Of a stretch of 64,000 nt of DNA, positions 51,576 to 60,626 are shown piece after piece. Under the pieces are notes generated by a model. It ran no database searches. It was not told the DNA's origin and saw only the letters and a list, made by a program, of their open reading frames with translations. Origin of the DNA: Candidatus Bathyarchaeum tardum (GTDB lineage: Archaea > Thermoproteota > Bathyarchaeia > Bathyarchaeales > Bathyarchaeaceae). The position numbers and the translations under genes were made by a program. Location of the stretch: assembly GCA_029762755.1 (NCBI GenBank), contig JARVGH010000001.1, forward strand, positions 62,001 through 126,000, given 5' to 3'. The number at the start of each line of letters is the position of its first letter. The first letter of the stretch is position 1.

Positions 51576-52484
51576 TTAATTTCCTAGTAAATATTTTTCT
51601 GCATCAAGGGCAGCTTTACATCCTGACCCTGCAGCTGCAATAGCTTGACGGTAACGGTAATCTGCTACGTCACCTGCAACAAAGACTCCTTCAATATTTG
51701 TTCGTGTTTCGTCGTGAACTATTATGTAACCTGTTTCATCCATTTCTATTTGATTTTTGAAGATTTCTGTGTTTGGTTTGTAACCAATCGCCAAAAAGAC
51801 TGCATCGCAGGGAAAGGTAGATTCTTCTCCAGATTCAACGTTTTTAAGTTTAACTCCTTCTACTATATTTTCACCTAAAACTTTGGTTACTGTACTGTTC
51901 CACACAAAGGAAATTTTTGGGTTTTTGAAGGCGCTGTTTTGAAGCCATTTGCTTGCTCGTAATTTATCTCTGCGATGAATAACTTTGACGTCATTTACGA
52001 CGTTGGCCAAAAACAGGGCTTCTTCCATTGCAGTGTCGCCCCCTCCTACCACTACAACGTTTTTGTTTCTGAAAAATGGTGCATCACATGTTGCGCAAAC
52101 TGAAACCCCTTTCCCCCTAAGTCGAGTTTCGCTTTCTAGACCTAACCATTTGGCTAAGGCGCCTGTGGCTATGATGACTGTTTTTGCTTCGTAGACTTTT
52201 CCTGCTGTTATTTTAAAGGGCTTAGATTTTAGGTCTACAGCAGTAGCCTGTTCATAAATTATTTCTGCGCCGCATCGTTCAGCTTGTTTTTTTATTGTGC
52301 TCATAAGTTCTGGTCCAAGGATTCCGTTTTCAAATCCGGGAAAGTTTTCAACTTCTCTAGTAAGCATTAACTGTCCCCCCCACATGGCTCCTGCGACAAC
52401 TAGTGTCTTTAATCCTGCTCTGCTGGTGTAAATTGCAGATGTTAGTCCTGCAGGTCCTGAACCAAGAATTATCACATCATACAT
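51576..52484 (-). CDS. trxB: Thioredoxin reductase
   Basis: Flavoprotein that reduces thioredoxin with NAD(P)H. About 302 residues from ATG 52484, with AAGTGA upstream. MYDVIILGSGPAGLTSAIYT binds FAD, CATCDAPFF is the redox-active CxxC, VVVGGGDTAMEEALFLANV binds NAD(P), and GVFVAGDVAD is the second FAD motif. A GTG at 52493 is an alternative start. It likely serves the thioredoxin-like protein and peroxiredoxin at 26.9-27.8 kb. Confidence 0.95.
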   Translation of the reverse strand: MYDVIILGSGPAGLTSAIYTSRAGLKTLVVAGAMWGGQLMLTREVENFPGFENGILGPELMSTIKKQAERCGAEIIYEQATAVDLKSKPFKITAGKVYEAKTVIIATGALAKWLGLESETRLRGKGVSVCATCDAPFFRNKNVVVVGGGDTAMEEALFLANVVNDVKVIHRRDKLRASKWLQNSAFKNPKISFVWNSTVTKVLGENIVEGVKLKNVESGEESTFPCDAVFLAIGYKPNTEIFKNQIEMDETGYIIVHDETRTNIEGVFVAGDVADYRYRQAIAAAGSGCKAALDAEKYLLGN

Positions 52485-52794
52485 TAATATCACTTCTAAA
52501 TATTGAAGGCAGGAGACCCTGATATATTTTCATGTGCTGTTTGTTGGTGTTTGTTTATTGTAATGAAGACTTTTTTTATCTCTTGGATGTTCAGAAAAAA
52601 GGTTGTTTCAACAATGAACTATTATCTGTCTGCTAATACCAATGTAATGTTGAAAATCAGCTTTTTCTGAAATTAAAAAAATAAACGATACGTTACCCAA
52701 CTTTCAGTTAACATGTTTTTGGAAAACAAGTTTTACATTGATTTTAATCCAAACAGTTAATTTCTTGTAAGATAACCATCATCTAGAGGTAAAA
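52485..52794. other. Intergenic gap, no supported gene
   Basis: About 300 bases between divergently read genes. A 35-codon frame near 52563 has no ribosome site and is not accepted. The region should hold the promoters of trxB and the AsnC-type gene; a GAGGT ribosome site closes it at the right. Confidence 0.4.
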
Positions 52795-53046
52795 TTGTTG
52801 TTTGCTTATGTTCTTATCACCGTGAATTCTGGTTCAGAGCGTGATTTCTTGAAACAGATTTCAAAATTCAAAGAGGTTGTTGAAGCGAACCTAGTAATCG
52901 GAGAAAATGATATCGTCATCAAAATACAAGCAGAAGACATCGCTCATATGGACCAATTTTTGACAGAAAAACTTCGTGTGTTGCCAGATGTTTTCCTTAC
53001 AACAACCATGATTATTACTGAACAGATAAAACCCGAACCGCAATAA
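52795..53046 (+). CDS. Stand-alone AsnC/Lrp ligand-binding (RAM) domain protein
   Basis: An 83-residue protein with the RAM fold alone: AYVLITVNSGSERDFLKQIS, EVVEANLVIGENDIVIKI and VLPDVFLTTTMIITEQI. There is no helix-turn-helix. Such proteins bind amino acids or similar effectors and may oligomerise with Lrp regulators. The TTG start has GAGGT seven bases upstream. The Lrp at 44.2 kb is a possible partner, but nothing links them directly. Confidence 0.85.
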   Translation: MLFAYVLITVNSGSERDFLKQISKFKEVVEANLVIGENDIVIKIQAEDIAHMDQFLTEKLRVLPDVFLTTTMIITEQIKPEPQ

Positions 53047-53069
53047 CATCATTTACATAAGTCATTAGT

Positions 53070-53603
53070 TTAAATTACTGCCCTTAAAAGATATACATAA
53101 CCCACTTCTATAACTGCGGCCACAAAAAACAGTAAATAAATGGCTGCAAGGGCTTTAGTTGTCACTTTGCGGTTTAATGTTCTTTTTATGGTTTGAAAAA
53201 GTCCGTATCCTTCAAGAATTGCGTTTGGAGTGCTCAATATGATGGCGAAAATTAGTGTGTTCAAGAAAACTTGTCCATAGACCAGTGTGCTTGCTCGCAG
53301 AATACTAATAAAAATTATTATCAGCGTAAAAATAAATGCGAAAATCCGTGGATTATTAATGATTACATGCTCTTCTTCCCGGTTTGCCATGAAATTCATT
53401 ACTAGGTCAACATAAAATGTCATTCCAAGAAGGATAAGCGATACCACTAACACGTTGTGCACAAAAACAAAGAAAATAGCCACTAATGGATTTGCAAAAA
53501 CGTCCCCAACACTTGCAAAGAAAGAGTTATTTTCAGTATATGCAAAAAACAGTAATAAAACAAAAACCAAACCTAAGGCAACAGTTTTCTTCTTCGGGGT
53601 CAC
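53070..53603 (-). CDS. Polytopic membrane protein, hypothetical
   Basis: A 177-residue protein with about five membrane segments (ALGLVFVLLLFFAYT; VAIFFVFVHNVLVVSLILLG; IFAFIFTLIIIFISIL; and others). A cytoplasmic charged loop MANREEEHVIINN is visible, and LSTPNAILEGYGLFQTI recalls SpoIIM-like stage proteins, a weak resemblance. The function is unknown. It lies 30 bases downstream of another membrane protein gene and probably shares its transcript. Confidence 0.6.
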   Translation of the reverse strand: MTPKKKTVALGLVFVLLLFFAYTENNSFFASVGDVFANPLVAIFFVFVHNVLVVSLILLGMTFYVDLVMNFMANREEEHVIINNPRIFAFIFTLIIIFISILRASTLVYGQVFLNTLIFAIILSTPNAILEGYGLFQTIKRTLNRKVTTKALAAIYLLFFVAAVIEVGYVYLLRAVI

Positions 53604-53633
53604 CTAGTTTGTCTCCATTTTATTGAACCAATA

Positions 53634-54149
53634 TTAAACGCCAATAAAAACAGGTAACCAACTAAAAAACAAAGAATACCCTAAACCAAAACTCAAAATA
53701 TACAAAATAACAATTGAAATAACGACTGACGCTACACCCACGGCTATCGATCCTAGCACATCTGTTTCATAGTAATATCTGACCAAAAGCAACCACGCAA
53801 TTAATGACAAAACAGATGCTATTTCAAAACTGAAAACAGAATTACAAACAATTAAAACAAGGGTTCCAAGAACAGAAATGCAAAAAGCATCTTTCATGCA
53901 GGTCCTTTTGCGGCCAACTACAATGTTTCCTGCTACATACAAAACAACAGATAAAATTGCAAAGATTACTGCAAACGAAATTAGTGAAAAAAGAACATCA
54001 GTTATCCCAGACGGATCAATAAATGAGTCCAAAACTAGGGCACTAATACCAAATTTAACCACTGACTTCACCGCTATTATCTTACGAATACCGATGGCTT
54101 TCACATAAATGATTTGTCGCTCCATTTTTTTGTGATTAACTAAAAACAA
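53634..54149 (-). CDS. Polytopic membrane protein, hypothetical
   Basis: A 171-residue protein. A basic amphipathic N-terminus (KAIGIRKIIAVKSVVKFG) precedes about four hydrophobic segments (VLFSLISFAVIFAILSVVLY; SVLGTLVLIVCNSVFSF; and others). The TTG at 54149 has GGTGA at suitable spacing; the ATG at 54125 is an alternative. No family is recognised. It is divergent from the thiolase-like gene. Confidence 0.6.
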   Translation of the reverse strand: MFLVNHKKMERQIIYVKAIGIRKIIAVKSVVKFGISALVLDSFIDPSGITDVLFSLISFAVIFAILSVVLYVAGNIVVGRKRTCMKDAFCISVLGTLVLIVCNSVFSFEIASVLSLIAWLLLVRYYYETDVLGSIAVGVASVVISIVILYILSFGLGYSLFFSWLPVFIGV

Positions 54150-54191
54150 TAAAAAATCACCAAAAAATTAGCATAAACAACGTTTTTAGCC

Positions 54192-55472
54192 GTGGAGAAG
54201 GATAACTCTTTAAAGGATGTTATTTGCAAAAATACAATCCCACTAAACGAGGCCGTTGAATTTATGAACTCACAAAACCCTGCTATTATCGGAGTCGGCA
54301 GGACAAAATTTGGAGAACATTACGAAAAAGACCCAGAGTCTTTAATCGACGAAGCTGGACTCCAAGCATTAGATTCTGCGGGCGTTACAAGAAAAGAATT
54401 GGATGCCTGTTATCTTTCAGATTACTTTCTTCAAGTCACAAACAAAATCGGATTAGAAGAAGGTTTCTTTTCCGAGCTTTTGGAACTTCATGTTCCCATG
54501 GAAAAAACCCGTTCCTTCAGTTCAGCACTTTTGAATGCTTGCCACGCAATTCAAGCAGGAAAATACAATATCGTCCTAGTCGGTGGCATGGAAAAAATGA
54601 CCGACAGATGGGACAAAATCAGAGATGACCTTATGCTCCTCGAAGATCCATGGAGCTACTACGCGGGTTGCACTCCCGAAGCAAATCATGACCTTTTACT
54701 CAAAGGCTACATCAAAAAATACGGAATAACTGGAGAACAACTAGAAAAACTGTACACTGCTCTTGCACAAATCTCTGTAAAAAACCATCAAAACGCCACT
54801 AAAAACCCTTTTGCTCAATACACAAGCCCCATAACATTGGACACAGTTACAAATGCGCGAAATAACACCTGTAAATCCTTAGGATTATTTGATTTTGCCC
54901 CTGTTTCTGATGGTGCATCTGCCCTAATTATTGCAAGCCCTAAAGCAGCAAAAAAATGTTCAAAAATTCCTGTTTATGTATTAGGTTCTGCTTCAGCTAC
55001 TGATTATATCACTTTTCCTTCACGACAAAACCGAACTGGATTCACAGCAAATACTTTAGCCATGGAAACTGCTATCAAACAAGCTAACGTCAATGTAGCT
55101 GACATTCAACTGACTCAATTGTATGACCAATCAACCCTTCTAGAAATGCTTTCGTTAGAAGACCTTGGTTTTTGCAAGAAAGGAAAAGCATGGCTTGACA
55201 TCTACAACAGTTGTCACGACTACAAAAACTTCTACGAAATAGATGGTCGAAAACTCTTCGTGAACTTAAATGGTGGTCTAAAAGCCGACGGCAATCCCTT
55301 GGGTGCTACAGGAGGTGCCCAAATCTTTGAAATTGTTAAACAGTTAAGAGGAGATGCAGATAGCCGACAAGTAAAAATAAATGGAGAACTGCCAAAACTG
55401 GGTCTTGTTTCAGAATTAGAAGGCTTTGGTACGAAAGCTTACATCCACATTTTAGGGAGGAACACAAATTGA
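54192..55472 (+). CDS. Thiolase-family protein with substituted catalytic residues
   Basis: A 426-residue member of the SCP-x/acetoacetyl-CoA thiolase family (AIIGVGRTKFGEHYE, IVLVGGMEKMTD, LSLEDLGFCKKG, NPLGATGG). Aligned without gaps, the nucleophilic Cys is Thr106 (MEKTRSFSSAL; no Cys in residues 74-116). The His of HD is Tyr311, and the His of GHPLGATG is Asn368. It is therefore probably not a functional thiolase. It is coupled by a four-base overlap to a DUF35-HMG-CoA synthase fusion, mirroring the archaeal thiolase/HMGCS/DUF35 complex. The GTG at 54192 or ATG at 54264 may be the start. Confidence 0.85.
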   Translation: MEKDNSLKDVICKNTIPLNEAVEFMNSQNPAIIGVGRTKFGEHYEKDPESLIDEAGLQALDSAGVTRKELDACYLSDYFLQVTNKIGLEEGFFSELLELHVPMEKTRSFSSALLNACHAIQAGKYNIVLVGGMEKMTDRWDKIRDDLMLLEDPWSYYAGCTPEANHDLLLKGYIKKYGITGEQLEKLYTALAQISVKNHQNATKNPFAQYTSPITLDTVTNARNNTCKSLGLFDFAPVSDGASALIIASPKAAKKCSKIPVYVLGSASATDYITFPSRQNRTGFTANTLAMETAIKQANVNVADIQLTQLYDQSTLLEMLSLEDLGFCKKGKAWLDIYNSCHDYKNFYEIDGRKLFVNLNGGLKADGNPLGATGGAQIFEIVKQLRGDADSRQVKINGELPKLGLVSELEGFGTKAYIHILGRNTN

Positions 55473-56980
55473 GCAGTGAACCTATAGAGCGGCGTGTTTC
55501 ATATATTGGAGACAGACTCCGAGGTAGCCTATGCACTATATGTGAAAAGGAATACTTCCGTGGCAAAAACTACTGTGGCAGTTGTGGGCGAAAAAGTTTC
55601 GGAAAGATGAAAGACATCGACTTCTTCTACGACCAAGGCAGCCTTGAAGTTTCTACTATTGTAAGTCAACCCACTAATCGGTTCGTCAAAATGGGTTCAT
55701 ACTTTTACGGGATTGTTGCATTTCACAGCGGAAAAATCCGTGTTCCTGGACGATTAACTGACATTTTGATTAATGGCAAAAAAGAAGACATTTCTTGTTT
55801 TGACGGAAAAAATGTTGTTCCCCGATTCCGAAGAAGATACACTGTAGGAGAAAGCGATGTTATTCCTACCGTGTCTTTAGCTTTTTCTGTTGCAGATGGA
55901 TACTATCCTTATCAAAAGTATGAAATTTACAAACCTAAAAAACAATATCAAACACCCGGAATCGTTGGGTATGGTGTTTACACTTCAAAATTCAGAATCA
56001 AAGAAGGAAAAATGGAACGCTCGGTTCCCTTTATTGATGAAGATGCAGTTACTGCAGCAGTAGAAGCCGGAAAAATGGCTCTAATCCATTCAGGTGTAGA
56101 CAACCAAAATATTGGAAAAGTTTACGTTGGGTCTGAGTCAAATCCATATGCTGTTAATCCAATTGCTTCTAAAGTAGCCCAAGTACTAAAACTAGGCAAA
56201 GAAGAAAAAGCAGATTTTGTCCAAAGCATCGATGCCGTGGACACAGAATTTGCTTGCAAAGCTGCTACAAGCATGTTCAAAGATGCTTCAGCCCTTGTTC
56301 ATTATCCAAAAAGTAACATTTCTTATGCAATGGCTATCGGTTCAGATAATTCTCAATCTGCTCCCAGAAACGAGATAGGCGGAGAACTAGATCACTTCGT
56401 TGGTTTTGGTGGTGCTGCCTTCATTTTTGGAATGCAAGACATCATCGCTGAAGTTGAAGGATGGTACTCATGTACTTCTGATACTCCAGACTTTTGGAGG
56501 CGTGACATGCAAGCTTACCCTCGACACGGAGGCAGATTCACAGGAAAACCTGCATACTTTAAACATGTCCAAAAAGCATGCAAAAAACTAATGGAACAAC
56601 TTAGCCTTACAATAGATGACGTAGACTATTTTGTCCCTCATCAACCTAATCCCAGTTTTCCAGTTAAAATTGCAAAACAACTAGGATTCAAAGAAGAACA
56701 ATACTTGCCTAGTATAAAAGTCACTAACTTTGGAAATACGTACTCAGGAGCTGCCCCCATAGGTTTAGCTGCAGTTCTAGATATTGCAAAACCAGATGAG
56801 CGAATTGTTCTTACTAGTTATGGTTCTGGGGCTGGAAGCGATGCATATTCTTTCTTGACGACAAGCCAAATATTGGAGAAAAGAAATCGGCAAAAGTTTA
56901 CGGTTAATCATCAGATTGAAAATGAAAACCTAGAGTATGTGGATTATCACACTTATCGGAGACTCAAGCAAGGACTCTAG
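55469..56980 (+). CDS. DUF35 zinc-ribbon/OB domain fused to HMG-CoA synthase
   Basis: A 503-residue fusion. Residues 22-39 form a zinc ribbon (CTIC...CGSC), followed by an OB-fold to about 150. That is DUF35, which binds CoA and bridges thiolase to HMG-CoA synthase. Residues 163-500 are archaeal HMGCS with IDEDAVTAAVEAG, VGSESNPYAVNPIA, catalytic Cys263 in TEFACKAAT and His391 in VPHQPN, so this part looks active. HMG-CoA synthase feeds the mevalonate pathway for archaeal lipids. The TTG start has GGGAGG upstream and overlaps the thiolase-like stop. Confidence 0.9.
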   Translation: MSSEPIERRVSYIGDRLRGSLCTICEKEYFRGKNYCGSCGRKSFGKMKDIDFFYDQGSLEVSTIVSQPTNRFVKMGSYFYGIVAFHSGKIRVPGRLTDILINGKKEDISCFDGKNVVPRFRRRYTVGESDVIPTVSLAFSVADGYYPYQKYEIYKPKKQYQTPGIVGYGVYTSKFRIKEGKMERSVPFIDEDAVTAAVEAGKMALIHSGVDNQNIGKVYVGSESNPYAVNPIASKVAQVLKLGKEEKADFVQSIDAVDTEFACKAATSMFKDASALVHYPKSNISYAMAIGSDNSQSAPRNEIGGELDHFVGFGGAAFIFGMQDIIAEVEGWYSCTSDTPDFWRRDMQAYPRHGGRFTGKPAYFKHVQKACKKLMEQLSLTIDDVDYFVPHQPNPSFPVKIAKQLGFKEEQYLPSIKVTNFGNTYSGAAPIGLAAVLDIAKPDERIVLTSYGSGAGSDAYSFLTTSQILEKRNRQKFTVNHQIENENLEYVDYHTYRRLKQGL

Positions 56981-57214
56981 TTATTCTGTTGGTTTTTAGG
57001 CTCTATCCTTTTTTTGTTTTGGTTACAAGAAAATGTTTATTAAATCTTAATATATACTAGTTACTGTTGTTGGCCAGTGAAACAAGTTGGTAACTGAGGT
57101 TTAATTTGGATTATTGCTATGTATTATGTCTTCATAATACTTTCAAAGAAAAACCTCCAGAAATCTACAGGCGTCTCCCCCTGGTTAATAATGTTACAAA
57201 AATAAGGTGTTACG

Positions 57215-58279
57215 TTGATGATTTCCAAGAGAGGTATAATTGTATGGCTATCTGCCTTCGTGACTTTTTTAGCGATATTGTCTTCATTTTCTATGGCTGT
57301 TTTGTTGATAAATGAAGGAACTGGAACAACTGTAGTTCCGTACCTTGTAGGAGGCATTTTTGGTTCGCTAAGTGTAGAAACTTATTTGTGGATATCTGTA
57401 GCAGTAACTTTTGCTTTGTTGGGATTAACTTGTATTCTAATTTACATGAAGCAGCCTCCAGACCCCGAAATCGTCAAGTTGTTGTTGAAAGTTGGAGGGA
57501 ACTTGGCTGCCCTTCGTAATGCCCAAGAAGCTTCAACAAATGAATTAGTTGAGCGCATGGATTATGACAAAAAAGTGAATCATCAGTTCTTTAGTAAGGT
57601 TACCACGGATTTGCAAGAGAACACTAAAGAGATGGCTTCTCTTTTGGCGTCCCAGGGCAAAGCTGTCAAGAAGATTTGTAATGATGTTGTTTCTGTAATA
57701 GAGACCAAAGCTGTTGAAACTGGAGAAAAGATGTCTGCTGATCTCAAAAAACAAGAAGCGATTCTAAATGGGGTTAAACGGTTAAGTGAAGAAAGTGCTG
57801 CTTCTTTGAAGGCTCAACGTGTAGAGTTTGAAGAGATTAAAAGTCGGCTTGAACAGATTGAGGGAACTATGGTTCCTAATCAGGCTAAACTCAGAAGCAT
57901 TGATAATCCTGAAGACATCAAAGGAATCGGTCCAGCTCTTGGTAAAGAGTTGCGGGCGCTTGGAATAAATTCTGTTGGTGAGTTTCTTACAACAGACCCC
58001 GTGGTGATTGGCGAGAAAACTCGTGTTTCTCATGAAATGGCTGAGAATCTTCAGGCGACTGCTCAGTTGATGATGGTTCCTGGTGTAGATCCAATTGACG
58101 CTGAGTTGTTAATAGAAAGTGACGTAAAATCACGAAAACAACTCGCAGATCAAGACTTAATTCAGCTTAGCCGAAAAATCAATGACATCGCTAAAATTTA
58201 CATTGCTCAACAAAAGCTTTCTAAAGATGAAGCTCCAACAATTGAACAAATATCTGCTTGGATACGTATGGCAAAATGA
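57215..58279 (+). CDS. Membrane-anchored coiled-coil protein with C-terminal helix-hairpin-helix
   Basis: A 354-residue protein. Two membrane helices lie near residues 6-28 and 57-78. A long cytoplasmic coiled coil (about 90-225) resembles the signalling region of methyl-accepting proteins. The C-terminus is a helix-hairpin-helix unit (IDNPEDIKGIGPALGKELR, then LGINSVGEFL) like DUF4332. This would put a possible DNA-binding or protein-binding domain at the membrane. TTG and ATG adjacent starts are equivalent. No family is assigned with certainty. Confidence 0.72.
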   Translation: MMISKRGIIVWLSAFVTFLAILSSFSMAVLLINEGTGTTVVPYLVGGIFGSLSVETYLWISVAVTFALLGLTCILIYMKQPPDPEIVKLLLKVGGNLAALRNAQEASTNELVERMDYDKKVNHQFFSKVTTDLQENTKEMASLLASQGKAVKKICNDVVSVIETKAVETGEKMSADLKKQEAILNGVKRLSEESAASLKAQRVEFEEIKSRLEQIEGTMVPNQAKLRSIDNPEDIKGIGPALGKELRALGINSVGEFLTTDPVVIGEKTRVSHEMAENLQATAQLMMVPGVDPIDAELLIESDVKSRKQLADQDLIQLSRKINDIAKIYIAQQKLSKDEAPTIEQISAWIRMAK

Positions 58280-58619
58280 CTCCCATTTTTTGTCTCTGTT
58301 TTTTTGGAGTTTTCTTTTTTAATTGGTCACTGATTTCAGTTGTTGAATTTATTTCATACCTTTGTATGTTCCTGAAATTTCAGAGGCTGTCTTTGGTTTA
58401 TTGATTTTTGGGCTTGTTTTGTAAACTAAGTCGTTAAATGGTTTAATGTTGTGTCTTCGTTTGGCTATAAAACTGAGTTAATAGGCTGTATCCATCTGGA
58501 AAAGGTCGTTAGTTGATGGTGCTAATACGTAATTCATCAAAGTGATATCTGTCTTGGGTGGATTTTGCGAACAGTTATCAACCCCTATGTTGGTTACCTG
58601 TTCTAGTTAGGTGTAATCA
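58280..58619. other. Intergenic gap, no supported gene
   Basis: About 340 bases, T-rich on the + strand immediately after the coiled-coil gene, consistent with termination there. No ORF, tRNA or strong hairpin was recognised. Confidence 0.4.
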
Positions 58620-59513
58620 TTGGATTGGCTGCTGTTTGCTTTGTTGGCTCCCGCGTTTATGGCCATGAACATTGTCATTAACAAGTTTTTGGTAACAAAA
58701 AAGTTCAGGGGCTACTTTTCAATGATAATATACCTAAACTTTGTAGACTTGATTTTTGCTGGTTCTGTATATGTTTTCTTTCCGGTTAGTTTCAGTTTTC
58801 CATATGCGTTTTTTGCAATGTTTACTGGGATACTGCCCGTGATAGGGTTTTGGTTTTACAGCAAAGCTTTAATGGTCGAGGAGGCATCTCGCCTTGCGCC
58901 TTTGTTTCAGTTTATTCCCCTTTTTGTTGCTTTAATGTCTGTGCTGTTTTTGGGTGAAATTTTGAGTACTCAACAATACGTCGGAATTGGTTTGATTATC
59001 TTAACTTCGATACTAATTTCATATAAAAAATCTGAAAATGAACATTCTTTGTCTTCTGCCTTTAAGTTGATGATTCCTTTTAGTGCGATTATTGCGGTGT
59101 ACAGTGTTTTGAACAAGGTACTTTTAGGATATTTTGATTTCTGGTCTGTTTTTTTCTGGATGATGATTGGCTCGTGGGTTGGAGTATTGTTTTTGTTGTT
59201 GTTTTCTAAGCCCCGAAAAGCTTTTTTTGAATCTGTTTCTCACCTTGGGGCACGAACGTTTATTACAACCCTAGCTGGTGAAGGCAGTTATATCCTTGGA
59301 ACAATTTTTTTGTTGATATCTTCGTCTTTAGGGTATATTTCATTAGTTTCTGCTATAGCTGGATTACAGCAATTTTTTGTTTTCATTTACATGGTATTGC
59401 TGAGTTTGTTTATGCCAACAATTCTCAAGGAAGACATAAGCAGAAATGTATTAGCACTGAAAATTTTTGCGATTGCCTTAATGTTTGTGGGCACTTGGAT
59501 GGTTACCGTATGA
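58620..59513 (+). CDS. EamA/DMT-superfamily transporter
   Basis: A 297-residue membrane protein with about ten helices in two repeats, each ending in the EamA-like pattern (APLFQFIPLFVALMSVLFLGE, then YVGIGLIILTSILISYKK; the second copy ends FAIALMFVGTWMVTV). DMT carriers export or import metabolites such as amino acids or nucleotide sugars; the substrate is unknown. The start is TTG. Confidence 0.85.
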   Translation: MDWLLFALLAPAFMAMNIVINKFLVTKKFRGYFSMIIYLNFVDLIFAGSVYVFFPVSFSFPYAFFAMFTGILPVIGFWFYSKALMVEEASRLAPLFQFIPLFVALMSVLFLGEILSTQQYVGIGLIILTSILISYKKSENEHSLSSAFKLMIPFSAIIAVYSVLNKVLLGYFDFWSVFFWMMIGSWVGVLFLLLFSKPRKAFFESVSHLGARTFITTLAGEGSYILGTIFLLISSSLGYISLVSAIAGLQQFFVFIYMVLLSLFMPTILKEDISRNVLALKIFAIALMFVGTWMVTV

Positions 59514-59601
59514 AATCATATATTTTTAAGTATAGTAAACGATAACATGGATAGTAGCAGTTCTTTGCAAAAAAATTCGGAGCAGCACTGAAGGTTAAAT
59601 T

Positions 59602-60117
59602 ATGAGTAATCTTAAAAATTTAGACCTTGCAACCAAGATCATTTTGATTATTCTGGTAATTGTGTTATCGTTTATTGTGCTTTTTTTAGTTTCGTCTGAA
59701 TTTCTTGTAGATCAATCCACATTTGGCAGAGGTATGATGGACCACATGGGTAACAACACGGACTATACTGTTCCGATTCTTCTTTCTCTTGCAATTGCCT
59801 TAGTTGCAGGGGTGCTGATTACTTTTTGGCTCAAACCCACAATGAAAACCCAACCAATAGAATCTGTTCAGTCCTCCAGCAGAATTGATGAATTAGAAAT
59901 AATCAAGCGAGCGCTGTCTGATGATGAAAAACAAGTTCTTGACGAGATTCGACGAGCTGGAGAAATTACTCAAGACTCCTTGCGGTTCAGGTTAGGATGG
60001 AGCAAAGCCAAACTTTCCCGCATTCTAACAAATTTGGACAAACTGAACCTTATACAGCGAGAACGTTTTGGCAAAACTTACAAAGTTTTCCTTACTGAAA
60101 ACCATTCTAACCAATAA
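59602..60117 (+). CDS. Membrane-anchored winged-helix regulator
   Basis: A 171-residue protein with two membrane helices (IILIILVIVLSFIVLFLV and TVPILLSLAIALVAGVLITF) around a short outside loop with FGRGMMDHMGNNTD. A cytoplasmic winged helix of MarR-like type follows (DEKQVLDEIRRAGEITQDSL, WSKAKLSRILTNLDKL). It may sense the envelope and control nearby genes. It precedes a secreted Trp-rich repeat protein by 88 bases, which is its likely target or partner. Confidence 0.8.
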   Translation: MSNLKNLDLATKIILIILVIVLSFIVLFLVSSEFLVDQSTFGRGMMDHMGNNTDYTVPILLSLAIALVAGVLITFWLKPTMKTQPIESVQSSSRIDELEIIKRALSDDEKQVLDEIRRAGEITQDSLRFRLGWSKAKLSRILTNLDKLNLIQRERFGKTYKVFLTENHSNQ

Positions 60118-60205
60118 AAGACGGTTGGGAACGGTTGCATGGACAATTCTTAATGGTTTTCCCTCCCTAGTATTTTTTAAGCAAGTTGTGGAGGTGAAAC
60201 GTGAA

Positions 60206-60574
60206 ATGAATGGAAAAAAGTTTGTATTGATTTTGGGTTTGGTAGCTCTGGTAATTGCAATTCCCATTAGTTATGTTCTAGCGCATCCCGGTGGCTACTA
60301 CTATAATGCAGCAGACGTAGAACATTACCAAAACGAAGAATGGTGGCAAGAAATGCGCCAATATATGGAACAGCGCTGGGATGATAACGCAGAAGATGAA
60401 TGGTGGAATGAAATGAGAGAGCACATGGAACAACGAAGATGGGAAGGCGCCGAAGACGAAAAATGGTTCCAAGAAATGAAACAATACATGGAAGAACGTT
60501 GGGAAGACCAAGACTATTACGGAAGATATGGTGGCAATGGCGGCTTTGGTAGATGCCACAGATGGAACTGGTAA
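60206..60574 (+). CDS. Secreted Trp/Glu-rich tandem-repeat protein
   Basis: A 122-residue protein with a strong GGAGGTGA ribosome site before ATG 60206. Residues 1-26 form a signal peptide or anchor (FVLILGLVALVIAIPISYVLA). Three tandem units of about 21 residues follow, each of the form WWxEMRxYMEQRW separated by acidic DNAED-like linkers. The end is Gly-rich with CHRWNW. It would lie outside the membrane. A longer frame from 60068 overlaps the upstream gene and is rejected. No family is recognised. Confidence 0.72.
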   Translation: MNGKKFVLILGLVALVIAIPISYVLAHPGGYYYNAADVEHYQNEEWWQEMRQYMEQRWDDNAEDEWWNEMREHMEQRRWEGAEDEKWFQEMKQYMEERWEDQDYYGRYGGNGGFGRCHRWNW

Positions 60575-60626
60575 GACCTTGCTAAATCTTCTTTCTTTTT
60601 ATGGTTTTAGCTAAGTTTTTGTGGAA

